Shown: piece after piece, positions 55,494 to 64,000 of the stretch
Layout of the letters: the number at the start of each line of letters is the position of its first letter
Position numbering within the stretch: position 1 is the stretch's first letter
From: a virus
Length of the DNA: 64,000 bases
Direction: 5' to 3' (one strand)
Virus record (IMG/VR): IMGVR_UViG_3300036770_008686
Coordinates: 62,001-126,000 of that record
Position numbers and translations under genes: made by a program
Notes under the pieces: generated by a model
Databases searched by the model: none
Seen by the model: only the letters and a program-made list of their open reading frames with translations
Told to the model about the DNA's origin: nothing

Positions 55494-55723
55494 CAGTTTT
55501 CTATTATAAATTTGTGTCCGCTATTTTCTAAGTCAGCCAAAGTTTGCATAACATCATCAAAAGTAGCTCCGTCTCTAGCTTGAACTATTTTTCTATCTAC
55601 TCCGTTGTAGACATCTAGATAAACAGTTCTTTGGATAGAAACTCCATTAACTACCGAAGTATCTAAAGATCCTTCTGTTCCCAAATTCCTCAAATCAGGT
55701 GTCAATTTTACTGTGTAACTCAT
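55493..55723 (-). CDS. KLTP/SIQR family protein
   Basis: 76 aa: MSYTVKLTPDLRNLGTEGSLDTSVVNGVSIQRTVYL, DGATFDDV. Over half of the positions match 49966-50187. SD AAGGAGGT. It is first in the three-gene unit that ends with the caspase. Confidence 0.82.
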   Translation of the reverse strand: MSYTVKLTPDLRNLGTEGSLDTSVVNGVSIQRTVYLDVYNGVDRKIVQARDGATFDDVMQTLADLENSGHKFIIEN

Positions 55724-55802
55724 CTTTACCTCCTTGTGGGTTTTCTTTACCCATAATTATCTATGCATTTAATTTTAAAAATTAATTAACTAATATAGTG
55801 TG

Positions 55803-55958
55803 GTGGACGAAAAACAAAAAACAGATCAAGCAATAAGTGGAATAAATGAGTTCTTGAAAAACTTTAAAGAAAAAGATAGCTTTACAAAAATATTTTTAGA
55901 AATAATATTAGAACAATTAAGCAAAAATAAAAAAAAAGAAAATGAAAAAAAATCTTAA
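55803..55958 (+). CDS. Small hypothetical protein, GTG start (51 aa)
   Basis: 51 aa, DEKQKTDQAISGINEFLKNF then a Lys-rich tail. TAATAT ends six bases before the GTG, so a leaderless start is possible. Overlaps the next ATG by 17 bases. Unrecognised. Confidence 0.6.
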   Translation: MDEKQKTDQAISGINEFLKNFKEKDSFTKIFLEIILEQLSKNKKKENEKKS

Positions 55959-56304
55959 GACATTGTGGCTTTATTTAGCAAAAAGAGATAAAAAAGGAAT
56001 TCAAATATTAGCAAATTTTTTATGCAGGGATTTAAGTCCAATAAGACTTGATGATATAAAAAGATTGGCTTTGCCATTGAGCTGGGAATCTAAAATATCA
56101 GAATACATACAGCAAAACAAAATAGATTGGGAGCCTTGGATTCAAACAGAAGAAGAATTTGATAATCTAAAAAGGAATTTAAAACTAAGAGGTTATAGTG
56201 ACATTCCATCAAATGGACAACCAATGATATCAGTTTATCCTCAATTAGTAATTAATGTAAATAACTTCCCAAAAGAAAAAAGTATGATTAACAAAAACAA
56301 ATAA
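55942..56304 (+). CDS. Conserved marine-phage-type hypothetical protein (120 aa)
   Basis: 120 aa. LWLYLAKRDKKGIQILANF...LPLSWESKISEYIQQNKIDWEPWIQTEEEFDNLKRNLKLRGYSDIP resembles conserved cyanophage/pelagiphage proteins (R.KKG......, WEPW, L...L..RGY..iP). Basic N-terminus, no membrane segment. Function unknown. Confidence 0.8.
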   Translation: MKKNLKTLWLYLAKRDKKGIQILANFLCRDLSPIRLDDIKRLALPLSWESKISEYIQQNKIDWEPWIQTEEEFDNLKRNLKLRGYSDIPSNGQPMISVYPQLVINVNNFPKEKSMINKNK

Positions 56305-56305
56305 A

Positions 56306-56572
56306 CTAATAAATATATTTTTTGTTTATATAAAAAGTACCAGAGTTAACTTCAACTAATACCATATTTCCATCTTCTTTGAGAATCTTACCTCCACGTT
56401 TTAAAAAATCACGGGAGACTTCTTCTAAGCTACCAAAATCCAAAGAAATTTTTTTACTAATTTTAGAGGTATTAGGAAAAACTTTTTGGTTAACTTTTTT
56501 ATTAAAACCACCAAAGTCTTCTTTGGTTTTTATCCAACTACTAAACTCGTTTAAAAAATTATCAATTTCCAT
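56306..56572 (-). CDS. Hypothetical protein (88 aa)
   Basis: 88 aa from MEIDNFLNEFSSW. Beta-strand end (KEDGNMVLVEVNSGTFYINKKY) and a helical start. ATG overlaps the upstream stop by eleven bases. Its stop is one base from the converging plus-strand gene. Unrecognised. Confidence 0.75.
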   Translation of the reverse strand: MEIDNFLNEFSSWIKTKEDFGGFNKKVNQKVFPNTSKISKKISLDFGSLEEVSRDFLKRGGKILKEDGNMVLVEVNSGTFYINKKYIY

Positions 56573-57395
56573 ATTTAATATAATTAAGAATGCTTTCAAA
56601 ATCTATATATTCAGCATTTTTAATTTTTTTCCACCTACAATGATATTTGACGCTTATTTTATTGCGTAGCCAATATAGATATGCATCTATTATGTCTATG
56701 GCTATGTTTTGTTGTTCGTAACAAAATAAACCGGGCTCAACAGGAACAGAACCAAGTTTATTTTCTTCAAAAACATCATCGCAACAAAGAAGTAAAACTC
56801 TGTTTGCTTTAAATCTGTATGCCAATCCTATACTAGCACAAATTGGATTTCTATAATCATCTATCTGATATAAGTTTTCACTACTCTTAGTAAAGACAAA
56901 CTTCTCCTCGCAAACAGGAAAATATCTATAAACAATGCCTCTATAATTTTGTAAAAAAACATAATTAGTCCTATTTGAAGCAATACACCTAGGGAGGCTT
57001 GAGCCACTGGGTAAAAAAGAAATGCATTGATCATATGGGTTATTCACAACATAATAATTTAAAGACTTTTTGCACCTCCACTTTTTTAAAACACCATTAA
57101 CCCCTAAAAAGCAAATGTTTTTAGAAGAAACATCTTCGATTAAAGGATAAATTTTTTCTAAATCATAACCGTCTGAAACTATTACAACACAATCATATGT
57201 AGGGCTTTCAAAGTCTATCCATGGGTATCTTTTTTTATTATTCCAAAATTCATTTTGCATCAATAAAAAATAATCATTTTGTGAAAGCTTATTATTTATA
57301 TCCAAATAATAAGAAGAGTTAGTATAATTTCTTATCCAATAATCGCTGCTTTCGGACTTGATGTATTGATTATTTTTTATTTTTTTAATTCTCAT
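56562..57395 (-). CDS. MptE/DUF115-like Rossmann protein (277 aa)
   Basis: 277 aa from MRIKKIKNNQYIK. DCVVIVSDGYDLEKIYPLIEDV...KNICFLGVNGVLK, NYYVVNNPYDQCISFLP, and AASIGLAYRFKANRVLLLCCDD-like end suggest a Rossmann-type fold as in DUF115/MptE glycan or pterin enzymes, which occur in surface-glycan loci. Family call is weak. An in-frame TTG lies four codons upstream. Confidence 0.7.
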   Translation of the reverse strand: MRIKKIKNNQYIKSESSDYWIRNYTNSSYYLDINNKLSQNDYFLLMQNEFWNNKKRYPWIDFESPTYDCVVIVSDGYDLEKIYPLIEDVSSKNICFLGVNGVLKKWRCKKSLNYYVVNNPYDQCISFLPSGSSLPRCIASNRTNYVFLQNYRGIVYRYFPVCEEKFVFTKSSENLYQIDDYRNPICASIGLAYRFKANRVLLLCCDDVFEENKLGSVPVEPGLFCYEQQNIAIDIIDAYLYWLRNKISVKYHCRWKKIKNAEYIDFESILNYIKYGN

Positions 57396-57416
57396 AGATT
57401 TGACCAAAAGTTTTAT

Positions 57417-59633
57417 TTATTGACAAGGCACTATACTAACACAATTTGTTTTATTGCCGTCACCATTTAACTTAGTTAAATCTAATTCAACTTTAACATC
57501 AATAGGAGAGCCTTTATAAACAAGCTCAATTTCCGGATTTTCGGGCATGAGTAATTGAATTACAGATGGAATATATCCTTGAAGTTGTATAACAGATGGT
57601 ACTCCAACAACTTGTATTTCTTTTGGAACGCCCGAAGCATTAAGTAGTATTTCTCTAGGAAAATCTTCTTGAACTTTGAGTGGAATAAACTCAGGTATAT
57701 CATAATTTTTGAGTTGAATAACCTCTGGTATTTTTGATTCAACAAATATTGAACTTGGAATAAAAGAATCATTAACAATTTTAATCTCTGATGGTAAGCT
57801 AAAATCTTTTGTAATCTTTATTTCTGATATACCTTCTATTTTATCTATTTTTATAGAAGAAGGTATATTATCAACATTGATTTTCAATTTAGGAAAAACG
57901 GGTGTATCCACTTTAATAACAGAAGGAATTCCCAAACTAGCTACATCGACTTCAACATAGTCCTGATTGTATAGACTTGCCTGAGAAGAATTTGACCTAG
58001 CACCAGATGGAGAACTACCGCACTCAACCGTTACTATACAGGATAGCTGCGGTGGGCCGCCATTAGCTTGCCAATCTACGGTTATTACAGAAGTAATATC
58101 TCCCTCTATTCTTATGATTGAAGGAATTGCAGGTGTAAGCTGTATTACAGGGGGGATGGACCCAGTCAAATTAACATTAACATCAACAGGTCCTATAGTA
58201 GGAGTATTCCATTGTATTGGACTTATATTTATAAAACTAGGTATATTGCTATTAATAAAACTTGGTATAACAATACTAGGTATGTCTATCCTAGATGGTA
58301 TATTGATGAGCGGAGAGTCAACTTTTATGTAAGTAGGAAGATTAAATGGTTGATCTATTTTAACATAAGTTGGTATGTTGACCGGGTCAATACTAATTCT
58401 AGTAGGAACATTAATAAATGTAGGAATTCCAGTTAAATCAGGAGCTAAAATTTCTATCCTACTGGGTATATTAATTGGTGATATGCTAATAAAAGTCGGA
58501 ATAGGAGGATTAGGTTGTAATATTTGAATAACAGAAGGCAGTTCTATTCTACTAGGTATATTAATAGGAGTAATTGTTATAAACGTAGGTATGCTAACAG
58601 CACTTGGTGATATTGTTATTCTAGTAGGTATGGTGATCGGACTAATAGATATTAAAGTTGGTATATTTAAAGGAGGAACTATTTCTATTATTGAAGGTAT
58701 AGAAACATTTCCTATTGGGCTTGCATCTAAGCAAGGAAATACTATAGGAGGTATATTATACCTATTTTCCAATTGAACAAATGGAGTTATCACAATAGGA
58801 GGTATAACAGGAGGAGGAGGAAGAGGTATTTCTATTACACCATCTCCTGTATCTTGTCTCGTTGGTTGTAAAGAATTGTCTCTAGCAGTAGGCGTGACAA
58901 CAATTGAGCAAAAAGAATTCGATACGGTCAGGACTGGATCTATATTTGCATTTACAGAATAAGTATGAGTTCCTTCTAAGAGAAAATTGTTTGTAACACC
59001 ATCTCCGAAATCCAAAACAAAATTAGTATCTAAAGATGAATTTTCAATACTTATACTGTATTCTGCGACTATGCCGGTTGCATTATTTTGAGAAACAATA
59101 TTGAAAATAAAACTAACATCAGGACAGGAATGATCGTCAAATATAATAGGAGTTTCGGCTAAGTTTCTTATTTTCCAATCTAATGTTTTTTGATCTTCGG
59201 TAAAATTACTGCCTATAAATTTTTCAGTTTTTATAATAGCATCCACAAGTTGATTGTGGTGCTCGGCAACAACAAAGCCTCTTACTTTAGTGCCACGTGT
59301 ATTGAACTTGGTTTTAGATCCACCCAAATTTCTAATACAGCCTTTAAACTTAGTTACAAGATACACACCATCAGATAGTTCAGCATCTGGGGTTAAATCT
59401 AGGGTGAAGTAAGACCTTTCCACAGAATTATAATAAAAAAGTTCTCCATCTATACTAGCGTAGCCGCTATCCGACCAGACTTCATGATTAAATAAAGGTT
59501 TTACACTTATCTCTTCAGACCAAGCAGGACAATCTTCAGAAAGTATTGATTCTGAAGTGTTGTAGACCAAAAACAAAGTTTCATCATTATCATATCTTTT
59601 AGGATATAGAGGTGTCGGTGGTGGCTTGCTCAT
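57417..59633 (-). CDS. Large fibre-like protein with PKD domain and IPSxI repeats
   Basis: 738 aa. N-terminal domain with VAEHHNQLVDAIIKTEKFIGS, shared with the two genes upstream. A PKD-like beta domain follows (FVLDFGDGVTNNFLLEGTHTYSV). From about residue 270 to 690, a run of short beta units of form [I]P[S/T]xI.I..... (IPTFISISPI, IPSRIEL...) is interrupted by a Cys-containing segment. Such repeats suggest a rigid beta fibre. SD AAAGGAA. Confidence 0.83.
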   Translation of the reverse strand: MSKPPPTPLYPKRYDNDETLFLVYNTSESILSEDCPAWSEEISVKPLFNHEVWSDSGYASIDGELFYYNSVERSYFTLDLTPDAELSDGVYLVTKFKGCIRNLGGSKTKFNTRGTKVRGFVVAEHHNQLVDAIIKTEKFIGSNFTEDQKTLDWKIRNLAETPIIFDDHSCPDVSFIFNIVSQNNATGIVAEYSISIENSSLDTNFVLDFGDGVTNNFLLEGTHTYSVNANIDPVLTVSNSFCSIVVTPTARDNSLQPTRQDTGDGVIEIPLPPPPVIPPIVITPFVQLENRYNIPPIVFPCLDASPIGNVSIPSIIEIVPPLNIPTLISISPITIPTRITISPSAVSIPTFITITPINIPSRIELPSVIQILQPNPPIPTFISISPINIPSRIEILAPDLTGIPTFINVPTRISIDPVNIPTYVKIDQPFNLPTYIKVDSPLINIPSRIDIPSIVIPSFINSNIPSFINISPIQWNTPTIGPVDVNVNLTGSIPPVIQLTPAIPSIIRIEGDITSVITVDWQANGGPPQLSCIVTVECGSSPSGARSNSSQASLYNQDYVEVDVASLGIPSVIKVDTPVFPKLKINVDNIPSSIKIDKIEGISEIKITKDFSLPSEIKIVNDSFIPSSIFVESKIPEVIQLKNYDIPEFIPLKVQEDFPREILLNASGVPKEIQVVGVPSVIQLQGYIPSVIQLLMPENPEIELVYKGSPIDVKVELDLTKLNGDGNKTNCVSIVPCQ

Positions 59634-59642
59634 TTTTTTCCT

Positions 59643-61958
59643 TTAATAAAATCTTAATTGCCATTGGTTGCCCTGCGGCCTGTTTCCTATGTATTTAAAC
59701 GTTAGATCAACATTACTAAATTTTATAAAACTTTTATCGCTATAATCATAACTCAAGTAAACAATTTGATCATTATCACTTGAAGCCAATAAAGATTGAT
59801 TATAATTATCAAAATAATCTTTGTTCACATCTTGAAGAAATCTAAACTCACTAGAGTTTGTTCCTGGGCCGCCTGAGGCCCACGTATTGGACGAGGTGTT
59901 ATAAACAGATATAGAACCTGTATTATTGAACATAAATATTCCATCTGAGAGACTAACTAACTCGCCTTCAGATTTTATTGGTCCGCTCAAATCAGAAAGT
60001 TTTCTAAGGGATAGTAGTTCATTAGCATTTGTCCCTGCTGTTTTATAAAAGGGTCTGAACCTAAAGTAGAGGCCCTGGCCTTCATTTCTAACTAAATAGC
60101 CAGTTCCGTCCTTCCAAACACTTCTTTGGCTAGAATAGTAGTCTCTATTGTTAATCAAATCACCAAAAATATCTGTAGCGTTCCAGTCAACCGATTGATC
60201 ATCGCAACTCAATGATATTAGATCTTCAGTTTTCCAACCTTCGCATATCGTATTTACTTTTAGCTCCTCAGCACCGCCAAAATATTGACTATCAGCCAAT
60301 TGGTAATCATTTCTAGTAAGACTTCTAAGAGATAATCTATTAATTGCCAAATTTGTTGAAAATCCATAATTAATATCTTTGCCAAAGCAAAAATACAAAT
60401 TGTAGTCAGTTCCAAAATCTATCCAATTCCAAGGTCTATTTATATAAGAATTGCCGTTAATAGAAGTGCTAGAATATACCTGGGTAAATCCTACAAAATT
60501 TTTGATATGAATCTTTTCATTCAATATATCGCTAGAGTGACTTCCAGATCTGCCGCTAGCCCAATAGATCAAAGATTCTCCCAAATCCCCAGAAGAAACA
60601 TTATTTCTTTTTGCTAAACCATTATTTCTATTAAACTCTCTAAGCTGTCTACAGTTTTCTTCAAAAAAGTATTGATTTAAATTACAATTATTTCTAATAA
60701 AGACATCATTAATTTTTTCTATGCTTTGAGAAGAAAGAGTTTTAAATGTTTCGCTAATAAGACCAAATTCATAATTTGTTATAGAATTTTTATCATTATT
60801 AATTGTCCAAAACCATAAATTAGTTTTTTCAACTATATCCAATAAATTTTCAAAAACAGTTATCCTAAAGCTATCAAACTTCGTATCAATTCGCAAACCG
60901 ACATCATAAATTCCACCAACACTAAAGCTACATTTTGTAGAATTATTATTAAAATGATTCAAGTCATCAACTATACTCCATGTATAATTTGTAACAAAAT
61001 CATTTTCTTCGAAAACACCGTCATTAAAAACTTCAACTTCTATTACGTTTCCTACTGGACGTCTAACAGAACCATTTAAGGTAAATTGATATATGGGATC
61101 TTCTACAACAATTATTTCCGCCTCTCCAGGTGCTTTACCCTTAATACTAATCATATTTTCAAAAACAAGAAAATCACTTCCAAACTCGTTTTCTAAACTT
61201 AGACCAACAGTGTAATTTCCAGGTTGTTGGTATGTGTATTTGATCTCTCTTGTCTCCGAATCAAGTTTTTCATAAGACAATACACTATCCGAGCTTTTCG
61301 GAGTATAATCGCTACCATTTTTCTGCAGATCAAAATACCAAATATATTTTGTTTTTTTGTCTAAATTATCGGTTCCAAAACTAAAACTTAAATCATTGAA
61401 AATTATTTCAGAAGGATAGTGTGCCAGTGTTTTGTTTGCTGAAAACCAGGCTCTTGGGCCCAAAACAACTTTTCTTAAATAATTTATTCTCTCTTCAACT
61501 GTTCCTTTATAAGGAACAGTTCCTACTTGGCCCTCTATTCCTGCAAATTTTTGAATATTAATAACTGCATCTTTTATGCTATTGTGGTGTTGAGCTATTA
61601 CATTTTGACAAACACTAGTTACGTTTTTATACTTTTTAACGTCATTGAAATTATCTAAAATCTCCACATCATCAAAATACCAAGGGTTTGTAATATCTAG
61701 TAAATCATTGGTTGTTCTAGATGAGTATCTAAAACTTATAGATCTATTAAAAATATCATCGCATTGGTCTGTGAGAGTTATGACGCCGCCGCCTTCAGCG
61801 GCACTAGGAAAAGAACTCATAACACTCTTGTTGCCCGTAACATATATTCTGGTGTCGCCGGGACTATAGTCCTCGGCTAGTTTTAGTCGCAAGTAATCAT
61901 GGACTAAATACAAATTTTGATTGTCATCGAATTTATTTGGATAATTGCTTAAACTCAT
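59643..61958 (-). CDS. Large virion protein with PKD-like domains (771 aa)
   Basis: 771 aa. The N-terminal 130 residues end in QHHNSIKDAVINIQKFAGI, shared by its neighbours. PKD-like repeats occur at about 190-280 (YIWYFDLQ...YTYQQPGNYTVGLSLENEFGS) and 290-370 (YTWSIVDDLNHFNN). The rest (from residue 380) is beta-rich with many aromatic residues. Likely a baseplate or fibre protein. Confidence 0.83.
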   Translation of the reverse strand: MSLSNYPNKFDDNQNLYLVHDYLRLKLAEDYSPGDTRIYVTGNKSVMSSFPSAAEGGGVITLTDQCDDIFNRSISFRYSSRTTNDLLDITNPWYFDDVEILDNFNDVKKYKNVTSVCQNVIAQHHNSIKDAVINIQKFAGIEGQVGTVPYKGTVEERINYLRKVVLGPRAWFSANKTLAHYPSEIIFNDLSFSFGTDNLDKKTKYIWYFDLQKNGSDYTPKSSDSVLSYEKLDSETREIKYTYQQPGNYTVGLSLENEFGSDFLVFENMISIKGKAPGEAEIIVVEDPIYQFTLNGSVRRPVGNVIEVEVFNDGVFEENDFVTNYTWSIVDDLNHFNNNSTKCSFSVGGIYDVGLRIDTKFDSFRITVFENLLDIVEKTNLWFWTINNDKNSITNYEFGLISETFKTLSSQSIEKINDVFIRNNCNLNQYFFEENCRQLREFNRNNGLAKRNNVSSGDLGESLIYWASGRSGSHSSDILNEKIHIKNFVGFTQVYSSTSINGNSYINRPWNWIDFGTDYNLYFCFGKDINYGFSTNLAINRLSLRSLTRNDYQLADSQYFGGAEELKVNTICEGWKTEDLISLSCDDQSVDWNATDIFGDLINNRDYYSSQRSVWKDGTGYLVRNEGQGLYFRFRPFYKTAGTNANELLSLRKLSDLSGPIKSEGELVSLSDGIFMFNNTGSISVYNTSSNTWASGGPGTNSSEFRFLQDVNKDYFDNYNQSLLASSDNDQIVYLSYDYSDKSFIKFSNVDLTFKYIGNRPQGNQWQLRFY

Positions 61959-63205
61959 TTAATATTAATAGATTCTCTTAAAAAGTACTTTTTTAATAAC
62001 TGGCTTTTAAACAAAATAAATATACTAGGAGAAAAAGATTGCTCTCTGGTATATATGAAGTGCAATACATGATTATTAGGGTTTAATTCAGTATATTGTG
62101 TTATCTCATCTTCAACAAAAAAACCAACTTTAGGAGAAACAAAAAGATCATTGACTTTTTCTATTTTAATTTCTAAATTATTATCGACCCGTCTAATCTC
62201 TTTAATTTCCTTAACTATGTTCTTTTGGCTTCCTGTAAGGATGCATTTATGTTCACTGGTAATTTCCTCTAAAACTTTTCTGCTTATAACCAAAACAGAG
62301 TACTCAGAGTTTTCATTATTTATTGAAAAATCATAAAGTTTTTTAACCAAAAAACCTTCTGAACCGAAATTCCAAATCCTTTCTTTAACATCTCCATCAG
62401 TTTGATCTACAAACTCAAAGAGAGTAGTATCCGGGCCGTACTTGTTGCCAGCCATCGGATTGACATAAAAAAAAGAAGGTTTTTCATCATCGGAAACTGT
62501 TATGTAGTTGCTCTTAGTGGCTATTCCTTGGCCTCCCAAAGAGCCTACAACATTAAGTTCGACTGTGTACGAGCCTTCTTGATAATAAGTATGTATTGGA
62601 TTCTTTTCGGAAGAAGTGTTTCCGTCTCCAAAGTCCCAAAAATACTTAACTATAGGACCAGTACTAAAGCTTTGAAATTTAACAGTCAGAGGAGTGCTGC
62701 CCTTTAAGGGATATGCTCTAAATATTGGTCTAGTTATTAAGAATCTATTTTCCTGACTTTTAAGAATTCCGTTTAAAGAATTATCGTCGGGGTTATCCTT
62801 CAATCCTAAGTTGACTTCAAGCTTTATAACAGCATCTTTAATGCTATTGTGATGTTCTGCACTTACCGCATTGCTAACTGTGCTGTTTATGTTCCAAGGA
62901 GATCTCAAAGAACCAGCAAAGCCTCTTATCAAACCTTTAAAAGTATTAGAAGTTTTACTTGTATAATAAATTAGTTCTCCGTTTTTTGAATCAAATTTAT
63001 TGGAAACCTTAATAACGCCCTTTTCTGGAAAACCTTCGGTAGATTCAACTACCATGTTCAAGGCAATATAAGACAAGCTCTGTTTTAAGCTTGTAACAGA
63101 ATTATTAGAAGCTTCATACAAAGTTTCTTTGTTATCTATAGCTTCGGGATAAATTGATAGATCACCTGTTTGATATCCATCTTGTAGGGTGTGAATTTTA
63201 GCCAT
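61955..63205 (-). CDS. Virion protein with canonical PKD domain (416 aa)
   Basis: 416 aa. The N-terminal domain with SAEHHNSIKDAVIKLEVNLGLK is the same as in the two following genes. A canonical PKD domain spans about 165-245 (PLTVKFQSFSTGPIVKYFWDFGDGNTSSEKNPIHTYYQEGSYTVELNV). A second PKD-like repeat may follow. The stop overlaps the next gene by four bases. Confidence 0.85.
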   Translation of the reverse strand: MAKIHTLQDGYQTGDLSIYPEAIDNKETLYEASNNSVTSLKQSLSYIALNMVVESTEGFPEKGVIKVSNKFDSKNGELIYYTSKTSNTFKGLIRGFAGSLRSPWNINSTVSNAVSAEHHNSIKDAVIKLEVNLGLKDNPDDNSLNGILKSQENRFLITRPIFRAYPLKGSTPLTVKFQSFSTGPIVKYFWDFGDGNTSSEKNPIHTYYQEGSYTVELNVVGSLGGQGIATKSNYITVSDDEKPSFFYVNPMAGNKYGPDTTLFEFVDQTDGDVKERIWNFGSEGFLVKKLYDFSINNENSEYSVLVISRKVLEEITSEHKCILTGSQKNIVKEIKEIRRVDNNLEIKIEKVNDLFVSPKVGFFVEDEITQYTELNPNNHVLHFIYTREQSFSPSIFILFKSQLLKKYFLRESINIK

Positions 63206-63845
63206 TTTGTTTTATTTTTTTCATATTTTCAGTCATTGAATTTATTTTTTTAAGCATAAAGTTTTTAATAGGCACATCATCCGGTAGTGCCAAGATAGTT
63301 TCGACCAACTCTGCGTCGATGTTATTATTTAGTATCAATTTTAAGTTTATTTTTTCTAAAAGTTTAGTACCCCAATAATTCTTTTGAGCATCTATATCAT
63401 CAAAGTGTTTTAATGGCTCTAAAGAGCTTATGTTTGTAAAAGTTCTTATAAAAAATTCACACTCTTCTTCTATATCCTTCTTTTTTCTTGTTAAATCTTT
63501 CAAAGATTTTTCTATAGAAAAAATTTTTCTTTTAACTTTATTTTTAGCAATTGAAAGTCTTTTGCTTTCAATTTCGCACAAAGACCCATCATTTTCTTTG
63601 TTCTCTATTTCTAGTATTCTTAATTTTTCTAGCTCTATATCATCATTAAATTCTTGCATTTGAATATCTATATTTTCTAAATTATCTTTTCTAGATTGAA
63701 GCTCTCTTAAACATTGCCACATTTTGGCTTGGTTTGTGGGCTCCTTTCCTATTAAAAAATATTGTAATTGAAAATAACTATGCCTATTAACAACTTCCAA
63801 ATTTAATGGCAATGTTTCATCTATTTTTTTTATTAGTTCTGACAT
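63198..63845 (-). CDS. Coiled-coil structural protein (215 aa)
   Basis: 215 aa. Residues 50-140 form a long coiled coil (QSRKDNLENIDIQMQEFNDDIELEKLRILEIENKEN...KRKIFSIEKSLKDLTRKKKDIEEE). Ahead of the PKD genes and overlapping the first by eight bases. Possibly an assembly or stem protein. SD AAAAGGA. Confidence 0.8.
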   Translation of the reverse strand: MSELIKKIDETLPLNLEVVNRHSYFQLQYFLIGKEPTNQAKMWQCLRELQSRKDNLENIDIQMQEFNDDIELEKLRILEIENKENDGSLCEIESKRLSIAKNKVKRKIFSIEKSLKDLTRKKKDIEEECEFFIRTFTNISSLEPLKHFDDIDAQKNYWGTKLLEKINLKLILNNNIDAELVETILALPDDVPIKNFMLKKINSMTENMKKIKQNG

Positions 63846-63857
63846 TTTTTTCCTTTT

Positions 63858-64000
63858 TTAATAGAGAACAACATCGTAATCAACTAAAACCTGGTCGGTG
63901 GGGTTTAAAAAATCAGAAAAAGAGAAAGATGCATTTTGGCTGTCTTCTACAAAGTAGATAGTACGCCATAAAACATTGCCGCCTTGAAATGTGGGATAAG
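63858..64000 (-). CDS. C-terminus of unidentified gene, cut by right edge
   Basis: The last 46 codons only: YPTFQGGNVLWRTIYFVEDS... ending NPTDQVLVDYDVVLY. Beta-rich and soluble, consistent with another virion component of this block. The next gene starts 12 bases after its stop. Confidence 0.55.
   Translation of the reverse strand, partial: YPTFQGGNVLWRTIYFVEDSQNASFSFSDFLNPTDQVLVDYDVVLY

Noticed and set aside
1-64000. CRISPR array, insertion sequence or transposase
   Set aside because: No regularly spaced repeats and no transposase or integrase motif were seen on reading both strands and the proteins.

Overview
The window reads as part of the genome of a large tailed bacteriophage (T4-like in several respects, probably a jumbo phage), not a bacterial chromosome. 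It is strongly AT-rich (about one third G+C by eye) and packed with genes that touch or overlap by 1-14 bases. It mixes virion genes (PKD-domain and LamG-domain fibre/baseplate-type proteins, proteins with T4-like capsid-targeting N-termini) with phage housekeeping: rIIA, an rIIB-like protein, a GroES co-chaperonin, a sigma factor, two nucleic-acid ligases, a MoxR-type AAA+ ATPase and a tRNA-Cys. The host is inferred, not shown. Several small or secreted proteins (15171-15506, 40498-40770, 42754-42966, 46862-47185, 48013-48183) resemble families I associate with Planctomycetes, so a planctomycete host is my best guess.

Layout. 1-14.8 kb: minus-strand arm of small accessory genes (two DUF6915 paralogues, DUF4314, zinc-ribbon proteins, vWA protein, HAD hydrolase, DnaQ-like exonuclease, deoxycytidylate-deaminase-like enzyme), plus a nucleotidyltransferase/ligase, a sigma factor and tRNA-Cys. 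14.8-23 kb: secreted protein, MoxR ATPase with its partner, a protein with a 93-residue acidic tail, a papain-like cysteine protease candidate, and the rII locus (rIIA, small gene, rIIB fused to a PcfJ-like domain). 23-25.9 kb: a regulator with an apparent promoter and palindromic operator, and a kinase-fold protein. 25.9-33.6 kb: a glycan-modification island, mostly on the plus strand (GT2, sulfotransferase, several glycosyltransferases, exostosin-like GT47, three SAM methyltransferases). 33.6-39.2 kb: minus-strand virion genes, including three LamG-type proteins and one gene interrupted by a 224-nt group I intron. 39.2-53.9 kb: GroES, HAD enzyme, a second small glycan/methyltransferase patch, UV-damage endonuclease, DNA-binding proteins, M20 peptidase, RuvB-like ATPase, T4 Rnl1-type RNA ligase and a metallophosphatase. 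54-64 kb: a secreted caspase-like protease next to two paralogous small proteins, then a block of large PKD-domain structural proteins running off the right edge.

How it works together. Most minus-strand operons are translationally coupled (ATGA, TAATG or ATGAATAA junctions). Seven exact copies and three variants of an 8-bp element (ACGTACCG on the plus strand, CGGTACGT in the direction of transcription) sit between genes ahead of minus-strand units. It is the most prominent unexplained signal here and may be a phage-specific promoter or operator. A few units also carry good sigma70-like promoters. Several plus-strand genes have a TATA-type -10 box only a few bases from the start codon, as if leaderless or T4-late-like. 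Functions below are inferred from sequence motifs read by eye; no database search was possible.
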